From NCBI GenBank assembly GCA_017549905.1, contig JAFYNC010000180.1:1-16584 (forward strand): a stretch of 16,584 nt of DNA, given 5' to 3'. Below the pieces are notes generated by a model that saw only the letters and a program-made list of their open reading frames with translations, did no database searches and was not told the DNA's origin. The DNA is from Clostridia bacterium. GTDB lineage: Bacteria; Bacillota; Clostridia; Oscillospirales; Acutalibacteraceae. Position numbers and translations under genes: made by a program. Below are positions 13,327 to 16,584 of this stretch, in pieces. Positions within the stretch are counted from its first letter, which is position 1. Every line of letters begins with the position of its first letter.

Positions 13327-14868
13327 TTATTTTGCGTAATCAATGGCTCTGCTTTCTCTGATAACATTAACCTTGATTTGACCCGGATATTCGAGTTCGT
13401 TTTCAATGCGCTGTGCTATCTGATGTGACATAAGAACCATTTGGTCGTCTGAAACAGCCTCGGGTTTCACAACTATGCGAACCTCACGACCTGCCTGAAT
13501 AGCAAACGATGTTTCAACACCGTTAAAGGAATTGGCGATTTCCTCAAGTTTTTCAAGACGTTTGATATAATTTTCAATGTTCTCTCTGCGAGCTCCGGGA
13601 CGTGCTGCTGAAATGGCATCTGCTGCCTGAACTATAAATGCAATTATAGATTTAGCTTCAACATCACCGTGGTGAGCATGAATTGCATTGACAATAATAT
13701 CATTTTCGCGATATTTCTTAGCTGCTTCTACACCAAGCTGAATGTGTGAGCCTTCTTGTTCGTGGTCAAGCGCTTTGCCTATGTCGTGCAAAAGACCTGC
13801 ACGCTTAGCAGTAGTAATATCAGCGCCCATTTCAGAAGCAATAAGACCTGAAAGGTGACAAACCTCCATAGAATGTTTTAAAACATTCTGACCATAGCTT
13901 GTGCGGTAACGAAGCTTACCAAGTAAACGAATGATTTCGGGATTAAGAGAGGGGATACCTGCCTCAATCATTGCGCGCTCGCCTTCTTGCTTAATAGTAG
14001 CTTCAACCTCGGCAGTAGCTTTAGCAACTGTTTCTTCAATTCTGCCCGGATGAATTCTTCCATCAAGAATAAGCTTTTCGAGTGCCAAACGTGCGATTTC
14101 ACGTCTAACAGGGTCAAAACTTGAAACAATAATAGTTTCGGGTGTATCGTCAATTATAAGGTCAACACCTGTTGCGGTTTCAAGAGCTCTTATGTTTCTG
14201 CCTTCACGGCCGATGATTCGACCTTTCATTTCATCATTAGGCAGAGCTACAACAGAAACAGTAATTTCTGAGGAATGGTCAGCAGCACAACGCTGAATAG
14301 CATGACCGAGGATATCCTTGGCAATTCTGTCAGCATCGTCTTTAGTTTGTTGTTCAAATTCTAAAATTTTAACTGCTTTTTCATGTGTCAATTCGTCGTC
14401 AAGCATAGTAAGCAAATGTGATTTTGCCTGTTCTTTTGTAAAACCTGAAATTTTTTCAAGCAAGTCCATTTGGCTTTGCTTAATACGGTCACATTCTTCA
14501 ATGCGAGCATCAATTTCTTTAGAACGTGCGGCTAATTTTTCTTCTTTAGCCTCTAAGTTGTCAGTCTTGCGGTCAAGAGCTTCTTCTTTTTGTTGAATAC
14601 GGTGTTCCTGACGCTGAACTTCACTTCTGCGTTCTCTAAGGTCTTTTTCAGTTTCCTGACGTAAATTGTGAATTTCATCTTTAGCTTCAAGTAAAACTTC
14701 TTTTTTCTTTTGTTCGGCGTTTTTCATAGCGTCACTTAAAATGCGTCTTGCTTCGTCTTCAGCAGAGCCAATTGTAGCCTCAGCTGATTTGCGACGATAT
14801 ATAGAGCCGGAAATAAATCCGGTTATTGCGCAAAGAAGAGCGACAACGCCACCAATAATGTAGGGCAT
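13327..14868 (-). CDS. rny: Ribonuclease Y
   Basis: A 513-residue RNase Y, near the usual 520. The order is standard: a membrane anchor at 1-22, a long charged coiled coil at about 25-185, a KH RNA-binding domain at about 203-265 with [10 protein letters not shown] at 216-225, and an HD phosphohydrolase domain at about 330-425 with H332 (LKHSMEV), the HD pair H361-D362 in LLHDIGK, and AIHAHHGD. It is the membrane-attached endonuclease that starts mRNA decay in many Bacillota. The start is fixed by AGGAGG six to eight bases before ATG 14868. The frame stays open upstream to 14967, but that part is leader RNA. It has its own promoter at 15054-15082 and an unusually structured leader of about 180 bases. 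Confidence 0.97.
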   Translation of the reverse strand: MPYIIGGVVALLCAITGFISGSIYRRKSAEATIGSAEDEARRILSDAMKNAEQKKKEVLLEAKDEIHNLRQETEKDLRERRSEVQRQEHRIQQKEEALDRKTDNLEAKEEKLAARSKEIDARIEECDRIKQSQMDLLEKISGFTKEQAKSHLLTMLDDELTHEKAVKILEFEQQTKDDADRIAKDILGHAIQRCAADHSSEITVSVVALPNDEMKGRIIGREGRNIRALETATGVDLIIDDTPETIIVSSFDPVRREIARLALEKLILDGRIHPGRIEETVAKATAEVEATIKQEGERAMIEAGIPSLNPEIIRLLGKLRYRTSYGQNVLKHSMEVCHLSGLIASEMGADITTAKRAGLLHDIGKALDHEQEGSHIQLGVEAAKKYRENDIIVNAIHAHHGDVEAKSIIAFIVQAADAISAARPGARRENIENYIKRLEKLEEIANSFNGVETSFAIQAGREVRIVVKPEAVSDDQMVLMSHQIAQRIENELEYPGQIKVNVIRESRAIDYAK

Positions 14869-14875
14869 CAAAGCA

Positions 14876-14881
14876 CCTCCT
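14876..14881 (-). promoter_or_regulatory. Ribosome binding site that sets the rny start
   Basis: AGGAGG on the minus strand, seven bases before ATG 14868. Its first GG (14880-14879) can pair with CC at 14927-14926 as part of a 7-bp helix, so access may be regulated. Confidence 0.85.
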
Positions 14882-15047
14882 ATATGATTAAACACGGATT
14901 TCGCCCATAATATTATGAATATATAGGTTAACGGGAGCCGTGCGTTCACCTCCCGTGATATAATCAACCTTTATCTGCCACAGTCGCCAATCTGAAGGCA
15001 GAAACAGCAATTATCAAATTAATAACAGCCCAATACGTGAATTTATC
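14879..15047 (-). promoter_or_regulatory. Structured 5' leader of rny with competing helices
   Basis: Minus-strand RNA from the promoter at 15054-15082 carries: hairpin 1, UCUGCC/GGCAGA (15002-14997 with 14979-14974) with an inner CAG/CUG; hairpin 2, CGGGAG/CUCCCG (14955-14950 with 14937-14932), extended inside by GUG/CAC and outside by GGUUGA/UUAACC (14969-14964 with 14931-14926); and a possible sequestering helix CCUAUAU/AUAUAGG (14927-14921 with 14885-14879) that takes in the start of the Shine-Dalgarno sequence. The CC at 14927-14926 is used by both the outer part of hairpin 2 and the sequestering helix, so these are mutually exclusive. I cannot assign it to a known riboswitch class. Confidence 0.5.
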
Positions 15048-15053
15048 ATTACA

Positions 15054-15082
15054 ATTTTACCACTATATGTTGAATATGTCAA
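15054..15082 (-). promoter_or_regulatory. Strong promoter of rny
   Basis: The minus strand has consensus TTGACA (15082-15077), a 17-base spacer and TAAAAT (15059-15054), with TGG directly before it (extended -10). The start near 15047 leaves about 180 bases before the rny ATG. Confidence 0.85.
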
Positions 15083-15117
15083 GAATATAATGCGCATAAA
15101 TTGGTATTTATTGCTAA

Positions 15118-15915
15118 TTATTGATTGTTAGAATATGCGTTTTTTTGGGAATAGTGTAAAGATAAAAAGGTAAGGACGAAACAACCCATAACAAATAAAG
15201 TTATATTTGTAAAAACATTAGTGTGAGTGTTTTCAAAACCATTCATAAAACCGTGTATGAAGAACGGAATTGATTGTACAAAGCAAAACAACACAGAAAC
15301 TGAACCAGAGGCTAAAAGCTTGCGAAAATTATATTCCTTATCTGTTTTATTGTAAAGCTTTGCGAATTGAAGAAAAAACGTCATTAGTGAACAAAGAGCG
15401 GTAATAAAAAGTGTATTTTCTGAAATTACTGCTAATGCAGAAACAACAACAAACTCAAAAATTATTTTCATGATGAAATAAACACAAGGGAAAACGAAAC
15501 ACAAGTTTGGAAATGAATAATCAAAAAAGTGATTAAATCCAAAAATTAAGAAAAAGAGTATTGCCATTAATGCGGTAATATTAAGAAATATCAATTGAAA
15601 ATTAGAAACCGTGTAATTTGGAATCATAACAAAATTTTCTAAAAAAAGTGAAAATGCAGCCAAAAAAGAGGTAAAACTTAAGAAAATATTTGATTTTGGC
15701 GGTTGCTCGGGGGAACGGTGTGACAAAAAAGCAAACACCGAAAAAATAATAGCAACTGCAAATATAAGGACTAAAACTGCCACACCAAAAGTCCTAAATT
15801 CGTGTTTAAAAAAACCTGTTTTATCATCAATAATGAAATTAATCTGCACAAGTCTTAAAATAATACTAACCGGTAAAGCGGCATAAAAGAAAAATAAAAT
15901 TTTTTCAAATCGCAT
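15118..15915 (-). CDS. Polytopic membrane protein of unknown function
   Basis: A 265-residue, Phe-rich integral membrane protein with about seven hydrophobic segments. The first is near residues 5-24, then comes a short loop with IDDKTGFF, and the rest are spaced to residue 255; the C-terminus is polar (HYSQKNAYSNNQ). I recognise no catalytic or transport motif and no family I can name. The start at 15915 is chosen over the more upstream ATG because GGAG (15929-15926) lies ten bases before it. It has its own promoter, facing away from spoIID, and no terminator is visible in the 35 bases before the rny promoter, so some read-through into rny is possible. Its position next to spoIID hints at a sporulation or envelope link, but that is a guess. 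Confidence 0.8.
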   Translation of the reverse strand: MRFEKILFFFYAALPVSIILRLVQINFIIDDKTGFFKHEFRTFGVAVLVLIFAVAIIFSVFAFLSHRSPEQPPKSNIFLSFTSFLAAFSLFLENFVMIPNYTVSNFQLIFLNITALMAILFFLIFGFNHFFDYSFPNLCFVFPCVYFIMKIIFEFVVVSALAVISENTLFITALCSLMTFFLQFAKLYNKTDKEYNFRKLLASGSVSVLFCFVQSIPFFIHGFMNGFENTHTNVFTNITLFVMGCFVLTFLSLHYSQKNAYSNNQ

Positions 15916-15934
15916 AAAATATACGCTCCAAACA

Positions 15935-15963
15935 TTAAACATATAATATAACAATTTTATAAT
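15935..15963 (+). promoter_or_regulatory. Candidate spoIID promoter
   Basis: TATAAT at 15958-15963 has only a weak TTAAAC (15935-15940) 17 bases upstream. An alternative CATATAAT (15940-15947) resembles a sigma-E -10 (CATACAAT), but I cannot place a matching -35 at the right distance. Sporulation sigma control would be expected for spoIID, so the true promoter is undecided. Confidence 0.3.
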
Positions 15964-15982
15964 GCTTCAAAATAAAAGTCAA
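15954..15982 (-). promoter_or_regulatory. Promoter of the unknown membrane protein
   Basis: The minus strand has TTGACT (15982-15977), a 17-base spacer and TAAAAT (15959-15954), each 5 of 6. It overlaps the candidate plus-strand TATAAT at 15958-15963, so the two divergent promoters may interfere. Confidence 0.6.
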
Positions 15983-16000
15983 TAAAAAAGAGGTAATATT

Positions 16001-16584
16001 ATGAAAAAAATGTTTGTCATTTTAATTATCATATCTTCTATTATGTTGTTGTTGCCGCTTAGTGTAATGGGTAAGAACGAAGAAACCAAGTCGGTAGAGA
16101 TGTCAAATACTTCACTTAAAGTTGAAAAGGAGCAAAAAGATACTTTTAATGTTTTAGACAAGCAGAGCGGGAAGGTTGTAAAAATGGATGTGGGCGAGTA
16201 TATCTTTTCAGTAGTGGCGGCTGAAATGCCTGCTCTTTATGAAAAAGAGGCGATTAAGGCTCAGGCGGTAGCGGCATATACCTTTGCGCTTATAAGAAAA
16301 AATGAAAATTCAGATAAGGAATATGATATCACAACCGATTTTACTGTTGACCAAAGTTTCATTTCAAGAGAAGATGCACGAAAAAAATGGGGAGATAAAG
16401 CAGATGAATACGAAAACAAAATCGAGGGAGCAATAGAAGATGTTAAGGGTTATAAAGTGACGTATAACGGAGAACTCGCTTTGACGGTTTACCACGCGCT
16501 TTCATGCGGCAAAACAGAAAGCAGTGAAAATGTTTGGGGTAAAGCATTTCCTTATTTAGAGCCTGTACTAAGTGAATGGGATAA
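16001..16584 (+). CDS. spoIID: Stage II sporulation protein D (partial, runs off right edge)
   Basis: An open frame from ATG 16001 to the window edge, 194 residues so far. A lysine start and hydrophobic stretch (about 4-22) form a signal peptide or membrane anchor. The SpoIID/LytB domain follows with the core DVGEYIFSVVAAEMPALYEKEAIKAQAVAAYT at about 63-94 (conserved blocks EYI, AAEMP, EAIKAQAVAA); E75 in AAEMP matches the catalytic glutamate of SpoIID lytic transglycosylases. Later come VDQSFISRE and VYHALSCGKTES around 163-174; H165 and C169 sit where a metal site has been described in a clostridial SpoIID, but I have not verified the correspondence. SpoIID cuts glycan strands during forespore engulfment, working with SpoIIP and SpoIIM. 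The start is set by AGAGG six bases before the ATG. It is divergent from the membrane protein gene at 15118-15915. Confidence 0.93.
   Translation, partial: MKKMFVILIIISSIMLLLPLSVMGKNEETKSVEMSNTSLKVEKEQKDTFNVLDKQSGKVVKMDVGEYIFSVVAAEMPALYEKEAIKAQAVAAYTFALIRKNENSDKEYDITTDFTVDQSFISREDARKKWGDKADEYENKIEGAIEDVKGYKVTYNGELALTVYHALSCGKTESSENVWGKAFPYLEPVLSEWD

Noticed and set aside
13308..13406. Upstream extension of the LUD-domain frame into rny
   Set aside because: It would overlap rny by 80 bases and adds residues not expected in the family; ATG 13307 fits the gap.
14869..14967. In-frame upstream extension of rny
   Set aside because: The frame is open, but the extension comes from the structured leader, begins at a TTG without a site, and places residues before the expected membrane anchor. 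ATG 14868 has AGGAGG.
14920..15002. Whether the rny leader hairpins are a tRNA or a known riboswitch
   Set aside because: There is no cloverleaf, no CCA-type acceptor and no T-loop consensus. I compared it from memory with ZTP, THF and c-di-GMP motifs and found no match.
15010..15049. Possible 11-codon leader peptide of rny (ATG 15049, stop near 15014)
   Set aside because: The ATG lies at the predicted transcription start with no ribosome binding site and no run of regulatory codons.
1..16584. Search for a CRISPR array, insertion sequence, prophage or tandem repeats
   Set aside because: No regularly spaced repeats, transposase-like frames, phage genes or long terminal repeats were seen on either strand.

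Overview
The window is AT-rich, with strong GGAGG-type ribosome binding sites, tightly packed operons and classic Bacillota housekeeping genes: FtsEX with an M23 hydrolase, rpsF-ssb-rpsR, a type III pantothenate kinase, an ECF vitamin transporter subunit, RNase Y and SpoIID. The SpoIID gene implies a spore former. The gene set and the small cysteine-rich protein between trkH and plsC point to class Clostridia, probably an Oscillospirales-like gut anaerobe. That placement is inference. I see no phage, transposon, CRISPR, tRNA or rRNA, and the region reads as ordinary chromosome.

Layout. (1) 1-4980, minus strand: a division and cell-wall operon runs from a promoter at 4952-4980 through a PucR/CdaR-type regulator, ftsE, ftsX and a secreted coiled-coil M23 peptidase to a terminator at 775-804. 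A VanZ-family membrane protein and an edge-truncated coiled-coil protein follow, joined by an ATGA overlap. (2) 5061-6046, plus strand: a lone EamA/DMT transporter with its own promoter and a two-way terminator. (3) 6052-7171, minus strand: rpsF-ssb-rpsR behind a consensus promoter and a structured leader. (4) 7180-8699, plus strand: coaX and an ECF S-component, probably for pantothenate, divergent from rpsF with -35 boxes 8 bp apart. (5) 8698-12610, minus strand: trkA-trkH-small cysteine protein-plsC. (6) 12621-15082, minus strand: rny with a long structured leader, then a stand-alone LUD-domain gene. (7) 15118-15982, minus strand: an unidentified polytopic membrane protein. (8) 16001 to the right edge, plus strand: the start of spoIID.

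How the genes work together. FtsE/FtsX form the ABC-type switch that in related bacteria controls an extracellular coiled-coil hydrolase, and all three parts are adjacent here. TrkA and TrkH form a K+ uptake system whose mRNA also carries a 58-residue cysteine-rich protein, overlapping trkH by TAATG, and an acyltransferase. CoaX starts CoA synthesis from the vitamin its neighbour probably imports.

No gene-free stretch exceeds 300 bases. The longest, 14869-15117, holds the rny promoter and leader. Two genes here were found by direct translation: the 58-aa gene at 9541-9717 and the right-edge spoIID. The least explained parts are the rny leader, the trkH-linked cysteine protein, the membrane protein at 15118-15915 and the left-edge coiled-coil protein.
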